From NCBI GenBank assembly GCA_005408345.1, contig SEMN01000015.1:2702001-2766000 (forward strand): DNA of 64,000 nucleotides, in the 5' to 3' direction. Origin of the DNA: Macquaria australasica. Lineage: Eukaryota > Chordata > Actinopteri > Centrarchiformes > Percichthyidae. Every line of letters starts with the position of its first letter. Within the stretch, counting starts at the first letter, position 1. Shown one piece after another: positions 49,501 to 60,913 of this stretch. A program made the translations under genes and the position numbers. The notes under the pieces are model-generated. The model saw nothing but the letters and a program-made list of their open reading frames with translations, ran no database searches and had not been told where the DNA came from.

Positions 49501-52500
49501 GAATACCAAATAATGTTAATATGGCACTTTTTTTTTTGACTAATGAAATATTGATGGATCAAGTACACATTGACCAACCAATCAATCTGTCCACCAGATG
49601 GGGTAGGCTGCTATTATTTACAAGAGTGAACTACTAGCATATTATTACCTTTGCTCATGGAAATCACTCCCAAGGCATTCCAGTAGCTATGGTTCCCACT
49701 GTCCATCATGATAGCCTTTTTTAAACACTGAAAAGAGAAAATAAAACTCTTAAAAGACCACCTCTGGGAGCAAACAATGCAAAACTGTTGTGCAAGATTC
49801 TTTGAATTACCTGCTGGGCCTTCTCTAAGAGCAGAGATGGGGAGTTCTGGTCTTCCTCTGTAGGGCAGGGTAGGCTGGACTGGCGGTAGTAGTTGAGTCC
49901 TAGGTCATACCAAAGGCTGGGGACCTCAGACATCAGCTTCAAAGCACGGGCATAACACCTGCAGACAAAAACATGCACTTAATGTTCAGTGTTCAGATTC
50001 TATGCTTGGCTAACACGGGCAACACTAGACTATTGTGCAATTAAAGCTATTCAATGTTATTAGTGTATAATTTGACAGAGCAGCAATAGAATAGGCAACT
50101 CGGAAAACGTATATACGTTTGTGGTCATACCTCTCACCGACTTTGAGTGTCTGGGCCTGGTTCAGTCTGTGGTTCTGGGTGTTGGGGTCTAAACCAGCCA
50201 GCGAGGCGGGCACTAGAACCTGGGCTCTGTTTGGCGACACGGTGCTGACTGTGGTGCAAGCATCTCCCAGCAGCTTCCACAGACAGGACAGGTCTGGACG
50301 CAGCTGCACAGCTCTGATAAGCACAGAAATGTGAAACGATAGATCAGTAAAATTGTAGAATCAGTCTGTGTGATACTGCAATGTAATGAATCACATACAA
50401 TGCCTTATTTCATAAGATTTACAAATTAAACACATTTCTAGTCATTACCTAAAGAGATTCTGTATGGCTTGCTGAATGAGGTCAATGGCTCCCCCATCTC
50501 TGCAGTCTTCCAGTAAACTTTTTGCCAGAGACAGCTGGCACTCCCCAAGACCTGAACAACAGATCATACCAATCTGATTAAATGCCCAGGTTCAGACATA
50601 TGACTAAGAGATATGCAATAAAAAGCACAATATTTAACTGAAGTGAAGGTATTGGATACACTGATATAAACACCTACCTTTAAGAGCAGGAATATAGTCC
50701 TGCTGCGCTGTGATCTGCAAGTACTCTGCAACCGCCTCCTTGAACTTGCCCAGGGTCTGTTTGATAGCAGCAGCCTGGTAGACACTGTAGATGGAGGAGG
50801 GGTGAAGCTGATGGGCCTTACCAAAGGCCTTCAGAGCTGCTGTGAAGCTCCGGCGGTTTAAGTAGGCCTCACCTAAACACTCCCAACACACCCAGTCCTC
50901 GGGGTCTGCTCTCAGAGCAGCCTGCAGACTATAAACATAAATGAAATGGTCAATAATGCGCATAGACCTAAAATACAGATGACAACATAGAAAATGATGA
51001 AGACCTAAGGTAATACATTTACTGTCTGAGATTTGAAACTCTTACTCAGCTGTGGCTTGTTGATGGTCTCCGACCTTCAGGTAGTACAGCCCTCGTCTCA
51101 TCCAAGCCCACTTAGCTGAGCCTGGAGTGGCTTTCTCAATCACAGACTGAAGTGTTGCTAAGGCAGTGTCCTACAGCATTTAGGGAAGAGGAAGGGAAGA
51201 ATAAAAAGGGAAGAAACATGATCATCAAAAAAATGGGGACAGCCAGGACAAAAGAGAAGCACCTGTAAGGAAACACTATAACAAAGTGCCAACACCTTAC
51301 ATGGACATCGTGGCTTTTAGGAGTTTGTGTCTGTTTGCCAACAAATCCACTTACCATATCATCCAGCTCCATACTGAGATCCACTGAGGCAGCTCCAGAC
51401 TCAGCATCATCGTTGTCCAACTCAAAGGCCTTCTTATAGCAGCCTCGTGCCCGGCCACGATCATTTGCCACCTCCCGGTAATAATGTCCAAGGTAGCGGA
51501 ATACACAACCAAGGTGTGGGTCTAACTTTGCAGCCTGAAATGGACAAAGGAAGCTTTGAAACTAAGATGACATTCAGCACGACACTTGACTTTGGGTAAT
51601 AAAAATTCTATTGTAACATTTCACAAGTTTATTTGTAATCTGAAATTAATCTTTTATATACTTGACCATCAATATTTTAGAGATTAAATTAGTTTTTTTT
51701 GGATGAATATATAGTGAAATACAATTCCCCTTACCTACCAAAAACAACCGTACTAACCTTGAGAAAATGTGTACGGGCTTTGCTCCGGTCTTTACGGGTC
51801 TCTTCTCCCATATCCCAGTAGAGTCGTCCCAGCAAGAAATAATACTCTCCACAGTCTGGACTCTGGCTAGCTGCCTTTTGGAAACTAAACAACAGAAGAG
51901 CATGAGAGAAAAGTTCACTAAGGAGAGTTAAACCTTTTTGCACCACAAAAATGTATTTAAAAATCACACATTGCACACAAAAAGAAACATGCAATTTTTA
52001 CCTCTCCTCTGCCAGCTGCTGCTGGCCCTGAGCCAATTGTGCCAGTCCTCTCAGAACCAACCCCTGGGCGAGGTTGGGGTTAGAGGTCACCAGCTCTGAG
52101 GACACCTACGGTAGACACAATACTGTAGTTTACTTTGCATCGATCTATCTTGTGTCTAATGCAAGAGATCTTTTTCTTCTTTACCATATAATAAAAAGGG
52201 AGGACAGACATTTATCTCAAGCTGTTATTATCCAGTGTTCAATTCTGAAATTGACATTAAAAGTTACTCATTAAATGAATAATGTACTGCAATACTGGAT
52301 TTCCTATAGTATCATATAATAAATCTGACATCTTCCCAGACAGAATTCAGTAGGTAAAAGGTTTTCAACCTTAAGTGCTTGATCAACTTGTCCTTTGTTA
52401 AGGTATGCATGTCCTTTAAGGGCTACTAGAACTGGGTCTTTTCCTGCATCTGGGATCTAAAAAAACAAAAACAACATACATACATTATTTACTTTGACAT

Positions 52501-55330
52501 TACGTAGCGCTACACATGTATGTCCAAGTTTACAACTGCAAAATATCTTCATGCTACATGCAGAATAAATAAAACATTTAATTCAAAAATGTAGTACATA
52601 CAACATGCTGAGTTTTGAGTATTGATCAATCACATTACCTGTGAAAATATCTCCAAAGCTGGGACTGCAGCCTTCTCTCCTCCGCTCCTCACTAAAGCCT
52701 CTAGTTTCAGCCTAAGCAGTTTGACCGTCAGCTCCTTGTCTCCGGAAGCACACGCTGACAGACCTAACAGAACCAGAAACACAGTGAAGTTCAGTATCTG
52801 CTTCAGGGACTAAAGACAGCTGCCCTTTGAAGATGGTGGTAAACGTCCTTGCTTCATTCACAAATCCGTTATTTTTTTCAGTGAACTCTTGATTGGACAT
52901 ATTCTTTTGGACTAGCTGGATCAGTGATTACATGCTGTTGTGGGGTCATCTGGGTAACTATAGTAATGTATACAGCAGACTAAACATACCTTGGGAGCAT
53001 GATACAGCACTGTCTGAGTATCTGTGCATTTTAAACTGAGCTTCAGCCAGACTGTACCATCCTGTACTGGAGCTCATTTTCTTCAACCCTAATAAAACAG
53101 AAGAGACAGATCATGGGTAGTTAGCACAAAAACTCTAAATTACAGAGATGGCCATGCACCGTCTATGTCAGTATAAAGTGTCCAGGTACCTTTTACATTA
53201 AGAACAGAATCCATTCTTTGTTGATGCACAAACTAACCTTGTGCAAGATCCTTAATGGCATCTTTATACCGTCCTTTTTGCAGCGCTGTGGTGCCCAGAC
53301 CCAAGTGACCTAATCCACTATTAGGGGCCAGAGCCAGGAGCCGGGAGAAACAGCTGGCTGCATCCTCATTCTGAATACCTTCAAATAAAAAACACAACAT
53401 GTATTAAGAGTGAGACTGAGTGCAAAAGCCAAAGATTTCCCTCAATGCCTGAAAGTGACACCTTACTGCATTATATTGAACAAAACTCTTGAATATCTGT
53501 AAACCAATCATTACATTGTGTGATTTTAGATTTAGATAGAGAGAAGTAAAATGATGCAATGATAATGGTATCTTACCTGTTTTGAGGTAGTGAGAACAAA
53601 GGACTTCAAGAGGATAACTTTGGTTGGGGTAGAGGGACAGTATGGACTCACATGCCTCTTTAAGTTTGGCTTCTCCTTGTGGCAGCTACAGTAAGGGAAG
53701 ATTCATGATGAGCAGATGATTAAGGAAATAACTGTACAGGTCCAAGTATGAGGTGGCCTACTTTTGATATTTTTGATGAACACGAACACGTTCTAACCAT
53801 CCTTGAATTTCTGTGGTGGTGGTGACACAGACATCAGATAAGGCACTTACTTTAGAAAGACATTTGACATAGTCAGCTGAGACCTTCTTGTGTTCCTCTC
53901 CTGGTACAGAATCCATGAGAACCATGGCGTTCTCAAATGCTGTGATTAACTGATAACCACAAACAAACAAAACAGTTACCAAAGGGTAGACAACATAGAG
54001 ATATGTGCACTAAAAACAGCATTAAGAAAAATATTATCTTTATCTTTGTCAGTCAGTGGGAGAGATTAGAGCTTCTGATTTCCACAAGGTAAGACACACC
54101 TGCTGTTAGTTCTTACTATAGATTTAAGGGAATGGACTCCTGTGTTGCAATGTGTTTATACACAAAAAGAAACACAACATGTTGCCACATTTGGGGAAAT
54201 CTTACATGCTGTTGAGTTTCATTGTCCTGCTCTTCCTCATTAAGGCAGTCAGAGAGGAGTTGGGTCATCTGTTGCCATAGCTGCAGTAACTCTTTCTTGT
54301 CCACAGCCTCTTCCTCCTTCAGCTGAAGGAGCTGCAGCCAAAGTTTTGCCAACTATGTGTAAACATACAAATGCATTCAAATATGTGAAAAGAACACAAA
54401 ACTGTCTGTTTTCCTTTGAACGCACATGCCGTTAAATCACATACCTTTAAATATTCTTTGTCAGACTGATAGATATCTGACAGCTTTCTGATCATCTCAT
54501 AACATTTATTTTTGTCAGAGCTGTTAATGGAGAACATAATGAGAATCAATAACATCACAAATCAAATATGTTAAATTAGTCAAAAGGTGGGCACAAGCAA
54601 ACACTAGCAAAATCGTCATAACTTCCTTTGCAGTTTAAAGAAACAACCTGAATTGGTTTTTCCATGTTACCTTGCATACAGCTCAACAAGCTTCTGGTAC
54701 ACGTTAGGTAGCTCAACTTTGAAATCCCACTGATCAATCTTCTCATAAAGATTTGCCAAGCCCTACAACACAAACACATTTTGACACAGTTCATAATTAC
54801 TGGGCCTGGGGAGAGAGGTACTCTAGTATGCAACACCCTCAGTACATATTGACACATTTTACAGGACTGTGCCACTCAACAGTGGCATCCAGGTGGAAAT
54901 TAATTGGTTTAATTTCGGCTCAAGTGATACACATTATCAGTAAATGAATTGCTCTCAGTGTAAGACGTGCAATATATAGTTAGTATAAGACGTCTGGAAG
55001 GACTTACCTGCCATGCCAGCAGCTGCTCAGGCTCCAGCTCCACAGCCTTTTTATAAGCTGCATGAGCCTGATCTGGTTGGTCGAGTTCACTTGCTGCCAG
55101 GCCGATGAATACCCAGGCATTATAATTGTTCTTCTCAAGTTTCAAAACAGCCTAAAACCACATTGAAGAGAGCAAAGTCAGCTATTCAACAAATGCATAT
55201 CAACAGCCAAGACCTTGTGTAAATATCTGAGATCCTTCACCTTGCAGTGTTTTAGAGCCTCTTTGAACTCTTTGTTTTTTATGGCCTCTCTGGCACTCTT
55301 CAGTGCTGTTTTCACTTCTTTATTAGACAT
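40508..55330 (-). CDS. skic3: SKIC3 (TTC37), SKI complex TPR scaffold, 40 coding exons
   Basis: This is the TPR scaffold of the cytoplasmic SKI complex (with the SKIC2 helicase and SKIC8), which feeds mRNA to the exosome. The phase-consistent model gives 1570 aa (human 1564). Exons in transcript order: 55330-55241, 55151-55008, 54762-54671, 54520-54445, 54352-54206, 53949-53851, 53685-53577, 53378-53238, 53088-52990, 52763-52639, 52456-52370, 52105-52002, 51884-51758, 51534-51355, 51170-51046, 50928-50678, 50551-50449, 50313-50131, 49958-49811, 49727-49649, 49059-48998, 48907-48851, 48763-48695, 48140-48066, 47824-47683, 47571-47478, 47302-47225, 47131-47007, 46915-46792, 46418-46194, 45568-45496, 45342-45289, 45022-44911, 44486-44358, 44275-44151, 43956-43792, 42731-42579, 41895-41765, 40955-40826, 40588-40508. 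The N-terminus MSNKEVKTALKSAREAIKNK and blocks such as EKNNYNAWVFIGLAA, GHYYREVANDRGRARGCYKKAFELD and RRLLERLVY match human. All donors are GT. An untranslated first exon is implied by a cactcag acceptor just before the ATG. Confidence 0.96.
43603..43641. repeat. (AC)n(AT)n compound microsatellite
   Basis: A short CA run is followed by an AT run in the SKIC3 intron between coding exons 36 and 37. Confidence 0.9.
44846..44896. repeat. (TG)n tract, CA on the SKIC3 strand, beside a donor
   Basis: This is about 25 TG units. On the SKIC3 (minus) strand it is a (CA)n run starting about 14 nt downstream of the donor of coding exon 33 (exon ends 44911). Confidence 0.95.
46491..46521. repeat. (ATT)n microsatellite
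   Basis: About ten ATT units lie in the SKIC3 intron upstream (in transcript sense) of coding exon 30. Confidence 0.93.
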
Positions 55331-55900
55331 CTTGTAATTATCTGAGTGAAACAGACAGAGTAAAATAAACAGTGTCACAATAGTAGATGAACTTGCAACA
55401 TACAAGTCGTCTGAATGAATGACTTAGGACTATTTATTTGACTTGCAGTAAACTACTAACGCGTGCTTTGCCTGCCGAGTAGCGGTGATGCAGCTGACTT
55501 GAAGGTTAACAGCAGACTTGACAGTAAACTCTTAGTTTATAGTTAGGAGTTAGTTTATATTAACCGTTAGCGGCGTTAGCTAGCTAAAAACAATTTAGCA
55601 GTAGCTGTGAGCCTGTCGGCGCCTCTAAACTAGCATTTTAGCATGAGCACTGGTTTCAAACCTTAACTGATACATACGATGCTATTTATTCAGTTAGTTG
55701 AGCTGTTATCCGCGTAAGTTTCGTAAATGCGAACTGAAGTTGGGGCCACCCACTGTTTATGTTGACAACTTGCTCTGCGAGACACGGAAGTGAAAGAGAA
55801 GCGGCTGCACCTACTTTGAATTTTCAAAATAAAATTACTTGCAGTTTGCTCCGATTGATTGCGTGCAGATACTACAAAAAAAAATACACAAGTGAACAAA
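55331..55900. other. SKIC3 5' UTR and promoter region
   Basis: A cactcag acceptor just upstream of the SKIC3 ATG implies that the first exon is non-coding. The most GC-rich and CpG-containing part (about 55455-55800) is the likely promoter and first exon. ARSK lies upstream on the same strand and its probable poly(A) signal is at 55905-55910, so the two genes are closely spaced in tandem. Confidence 0.45.
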
Positions 55901-55904
55901 ATAT

Positions 55905-55910
55905 TTTATT
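55905..55910 (-). terminator. Probable ARSK poly(A) signal
   Basis: The plus-strand tttatt reads AATAAA on the ARSK strand, about 320 bp past the ARSK stop. Overlapping alternatives exist in the same AT-rich run. Confidence 0.45.
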
Positions 55911-56106
55911 TATTTGAAGATAAAAAATGAATGGATGAAGAAATTAATAATGGAAGGAACTCAATATACCTCATGCCGTAGTCATGTTACATTAAAGTCC
56001 TACTGAGAGTCTTGTGGCACATTTGCGTAAAAGTGGAGATGTGTGACAAAGTGTGAATCTATCTAGAACATTAAAAAGCATACTCTGAGATCAACTGTTA
56101 CAGTAT

Positions 56107-56165
56107 AAATATCATCAAGTGCCACGCAGCCACCCATCAATGGCTCTCTCATTGTCAAAGATTGT
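56107..56165 (-). pseudogene. Duplicated fragment of the ARSK C-terminal coding segment
   Basis: On the ARSK strand this stretch reads FDNERAIDGWLRGT followed by a stop, against the true C-terminus ANERAIDKWLYGPV and stop at 56231. About 36 of 44 nucleotides match. It lies about 120 bp beyond the functional stop, inside the presumed 3' UTR. No good splice acceptor precedes it in the corresponding frame, so a relic of a small tandem duplication is likelier than an alternative terminal exon. Confidence 0.65.
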
Positions 56166-56230
56166 AAAAGAGTCCAGCTCATAAAAAAAAGACAACTTAA
56201 AGTTAACCATTATTATAACCATAAAACATA

Positions 56231-58996
56231 TCACACAGGGCCATAGAGCCACTTGTCAATAGCTCTCTCATTGGCTAACGCATCTTTTTGCCAATCCACA
56301 TGCCACCTGAGGTTAGCAATGACCTGGCTGTAGTTTCTCCCCAAACTATGGCGCCAGGCACCAAATGCTTTTTTATTGTAGAGATGGACAGTTGTAGAGA
56401 CTTTTGGATAGTCTACAATACTACGCAGCAGCTTGTCCAGATGCGCCCGCACATCTGGGAATTTGAGAACTACATTATGAAGTTCTTCCTTGTCCAGTGT
56501 TACGTCTGCAAAACACAGAGTACAGAAAATCAAAGCCAGAGCTTTATGATTGTTTTTTTCATTTTGAAAGCATATGAGTGATTGCAGTTTAGTTTCTGAA
56601 GCTTGGAACTCACCAAAAAGCTGTGGGGGGACACTCAGGCCATCTGCATAGGCAATATATTTCCACCGGCCACTTCTCAGCATGTATGTAGAGGCATTGA
56701 CATTACAACCATGATATTCACTCAGAACCCAGTCTGGATGTTGCTTCTTGGAAAAAGTGCTGGCCTCGGATAGCAGAGGAAGGAGCGAGTGGCCACTGAG
56801 AATACCTACTGCTGAAATATCAGCAATGTCTGCAAAATACACAAGTGTGTTACATCAAGTTAAAATACTAAAATTGAAACTAGTTCTTTTATTCTGAAGA
56901 TTTAACAGACAGTAGGCAGATAGTTCAAATCCCATCTTGACTATTACACTTTTATTCGACCCGTCAACAGACATTTTGATGATTTCTAAACTATAACAGA
57001 CATTTTAATCCTATATTTTCTGTCTACTTCCTTACCCAGCACAGTGGGATAGAGATCAACCAAAGACACGAGCTGGTTGACCTGCAGGCCAGACCTCAGC
57101 CCAGGCCCCATGACCAGCAGGGGAACATGGGAACTGCCTTCAAACATTGACATCTTGTAGAACTGCCGGTGCTCCATGGCTAGCTCTCCGTGGTCAGCCG
57201 TAAAGATCACAACAGTGTTGTTAAGCAGGCCATTCTCTCTCAGCGCTGAAATCACCTGGCCTGGTGAGACAGAGGGTGCGGGACACACAGAGGAAGCATT
57301 GAGCTGCTGCTGGATTTCTACTTCATTCATTCGAAAAGTGAGTCAAAAAGACCAGGGTTAAGCTCAAAGTTAGCCCTCAAACTGCCTCCTGCTTAGAGAG
57401 GCCTCCCCCTGGTGAATTTCTGCCGTCTACTAACCCAGCATGGCATCTGCTTCAGCACACATGGCATAATAGAAGGCCCTTATACTTTTGATTTCCTCCT
57501 CAGTGAAAACACCACTGCAGTTTTTGGTGAAGGTGGAGTAGTAGTCAACAGGGTGCATGGCAGCCATAGGCAGCCATTTAGGAACAGTGATGAGCTCAGG
57601 AGACACCTGTGTGTTTAAAATAAGAACTTTTGTAGTCATCTATATAGAAACAGACAATGTAATTCTGCAATAATGGAGAGAAAACATTCAAGAAACAGGG
57701 AACTAAAGCATGCCTTTTTCAGCCAGTATGGTGAGGTAAGGAAGGTGGATCCTCCTCCAGTGGGGCCCAGGGATTCAGTTTTATAGGGGTGAGGTAAATT
57801 AAGGCCAAGATAAAGAGCGAAGGGCTGTTGTGAGGATGCAGCTCTCTGGTTGATCCACTGTGTAGCCGTGTCTGTGTTTTTCCAGTCTGCTTTCATGATC
57901 CTTACTGTTGACATGTTCCCAACAAGTTGCGTGACAGGCCGGCCCTCTTGGCTGAGGAGGAACTCAACATCTCGTGTCCAGGCCTCAACACGATTACTGC
58001 AGAAGTTGCACAAACACACACAAATACCAACAAGATGCAGGTACAGACACAAAAAAACGGGAAGTGGAAAGAAACCCACGAGGACAAGCAGCCAAAAAGA
58101 TGATTCACACTGCTCTGGAAATATCTGCCCACGTACACAGCATGTTGCTTCTTATATTATTATATTATATTCATACAAGAGTAGGTCATTAACAATTCTT
58201 CGGAGCATATGGGTGGGTGTGTGTGTTATATTGATCTTAGTTTGGTGAATAGGAATTAAAAGAGACCACACTTAACTGAGAGGCTCAACTTTACAGACAC
58301 TCTTGTCCACATCCCCGACAGTGTCTGCCTACCTGACGGAGTGACTCCCTGAGGTGTAGTCCAGCTTGCCTATCATCTTGGTAAGATATCCGTTCGCCTC
58401 CAGCAAATCCATCCATGTTGTTGCATTAGCATCGAGGCACTTGTAGTTGTTCCATGACTGAGTGAGGTGAACAAACTGACCGCTCCACATTGCTGTGAAC
58501 AAAGATTAAACAGTTGAAATGCATTTATTATTCCACCTTTATTACCGTCTTGATAACGTACCTGCTCTTGAGGGGCAGCAGATGGGTGAGTTGGTGTAGG
58601 CACTGAGGAATGTGGTACCAAGCTCCCTGAGGTAGTTTATATATGGCAGCTGCACAACTTTGCTGCCAGGATCAAAGGTCAATCGCCCATCCTGCAGCAA
58701 GAAGAAACGTTTACACCCAAAGACACTGAGATACACAGTCAGACAAAGATCAAATGTGGAAAATAAAGCACCTCTGTATGGTGTTGAGCTATAGTGCTTT
58801 AGCCTAAAAAAATGAACTAACGCTACCGTTATTGTGGCAGTTATTATACAGTAGCAAAGCACTATACCGTAACTTAATTCATACTTACAAATGCATCACT
58901 CATCACCATCACAAAGTTGGGTCTGGTTCCATTTTGGCACAAACTTTGGCCACAAAATTGAAACAGGAAAATGAAAGCCAACACTGCTATACTCAT
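56231..58996 (-). CDS. arsk: ARSK, arylsulfatase K, eight coding exons
   Basis: This is arylsulfatase K, the lysosomal glucuronate-2-sulfatase of heparan/dermatan sulfate breakdown. Exons in transcript order are 58996-58889, 58691-58562, 58492-58333, 57996-57714, 57606-57435, 57260-57036, 56829-56614 and 56505-56231, giving 522 aa (human 536). The start MSIAVLAFIFLFQFCGQSLC is a clear signal peptide. The sulfatase signature C-C-P-S-R is at residues 74-78. By the CxPxR rule and the human protein, C74 (codon 58580-58578) is the Cys converted to formylglycine. Other conserved blocks are GKLDYTSG, YLGLNLPHPY, HPVDYYS, FTADHGELAMEHRQFYKMSM and SEYHGCNVNASTYMLR. Several N-x-S/T sites fit a glycosylated lumenal enzyme. 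Intron 4 has a GC donor (AAG followed by GCATGC) rather than GT; the others are GT-AG. SKIC3 follows in tandem on the same strand, as in human. Confidence 0.95.
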
Positions 58997-60900
58997 GACA
59001 GCGTTTCAACTCCTTCAAATATTGGTGGTTTGCTGTTGTAAAAGAAGAGATCTGTCTGTACTGGATGAGATTCATCAGAGGAGACAGTCAAAATGCGTCC
59101 CTCTTTGACTGCAAGCGGTGGTTACTGTCGAGTCTGAGGGACTTGATATACGCATCCCGGTTACGCTTTCAAAATAAGAGTTTTCCTGTTTAATTTAAAT
59201 TGAAGGAGTCAGCTGTGCGAATTGAATATCGTTTATTTGAAGTGGAAAAGAAACATATATACATATCTAACACACATCACCACTGCCACCAATCATTTTC
59301 ACAAATTAATCAGAGAAAGATAAAAGCATAATCTGGATGCGTAAGTTTTTAACATGTAATGACAAGCTGTAAACTCTAGAGGGCAGCATTTATCTTTTAA
59401 CGTCTCTATGTTGCACAATTTTGTTGAGCTGGCACTGTCACGATCACAACTATGTATGTGAGAAACCAAATATTTAGTTAGGCGAATAACTGGTGAAATC
59501 AAATAGTACCCCATATGACTGACTGATTTGAAAAGTGAATTGATATACATTTTAAATTATATGATGTGGCATGAAATATGATTAATTATTCTTTGGTTTG
59601 AAATCGTTTCATTATTGGGTTTTAATTTAACGGCATCCAATTTAAATCAGATGCCATCCAATAGCACTGATGTTTGCTACAGATCTTGCAACCATGGACC
59701 TCCACAGACCCAGATGTTATACACCTACATCCTGTAACTTAAATGCTTATTATATGTCAAATTATATTGCTGAATTGATGTGGCACCTTGTAAATAATCA
59801 CAATAAATTAGAATTTTAAGGGTTGTTTTGCAGTCATGAATTGTTTGTTGGAGGCAATATACATGAGTTTTCAGTGCTGTTCAACAGGTGATACTGCAGC
59901 TCACTGTAGGAGCATTGGTGGCCACCAGGTGGCGTTTTGAGCCTCAGAGTTGTTTTTCTGTAAACCGTGAGTCCAACACAATGAGAAATCCCAACCCCCA
60001 CATATGTGCATGGGTCTTTTAAATCTTAATACAAAAACAGTATGTGTGATAGATTAATATACAGGCAGCTTTTTTTTCTGGAAGTCTGCTCACCCTCTTC
60101 CCCCTTGAATCGTAGGACAACATATGTATCCAACAATAGCCTATGCTGCAGGCATCATGCAAGTGCAAGATTCAACTGTTGTTTTCTGTTGATTGCACGT
60201 GAATGTAGAGGTTGCAGTGAGTCGGGATATATGTGACACCATATGTATCGATTATATCACAGATAAATGTGCCATAATAAGCCATATGCCTAGAGCTTAT
60301 GCTGGGAGCTGCAGATTCTGAAGTGATGTACTATCTATGAATGGTTACTATATAATCACATATTATAGAGTGATTTAATTTGTTTCTAGTTCATTTTGGG
60401 TGGCTGTATTCCTGTATTTTAAATAACAATATAACAACCGATTACCTGTTATGGTTCACCTTAAAACCTACTGTGGTGAACATTTCTTTGTGCAGTCTTT
60501 CAGCTGTTTGACCAAACTTGTCATCTTGGCTCAGCGCCACGCTTTCCTCTCCGCCTTGTTCCAGAAGGCGGAAGGAGGGGGCAGTGAAGCCCCGCGCATG
60601 CGCCCAAGGTTGTTTTTCCACACAGCCTCTCGCTTAAAGCGAGCTGAGGTACGGGGGTTTCCTTGTCTTTGACTGGAGACCAGCTAGCGGAGAGGCGGAC
60701 GGTAACAGCATCCTTTGCTGTTATTCAGCCATCACACAATCTCAATGAACTGCTCGCAAAGAAGCCACTGATCGTGCCTGCTGCTTTTTGCAGGGCAGAG
60801 ATACTGATCAGTGTCCAAGAACTGCATCCAATTTTCTTATGAGATTATTTTTTCATAGACTCTTTTTTTTTTTTTTTTAATTTCAAGGTCTCTGTAGCCT
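58997..60900. other. Divergent intergenic region ARSK / ARRDC3
   Basis: About 1.9 kb separates the ARSK start (minus strand) from the ARRDC3 start (plus strand). No coding exon was recognised. The right third is richer in G and C and contains the NRF1-type palindrome noted separately. It presumably holds both promoters and the ARRDC3 5' UTR. Confidence 0.55.
60594..60603. promoter_or_regulatory. NRF1-type palindrome GCGCATGCGC
   Basis: This is an exact match to the NRF1 consensus palindrome, 310 bp upstream of the ARRDC3 ATG in a CpG-containing stretch. It may lie in the promoter or the 5' UTR. Confidence 0.5.
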
Positions 60901-60913
60901 ATCTCTTTCCACC

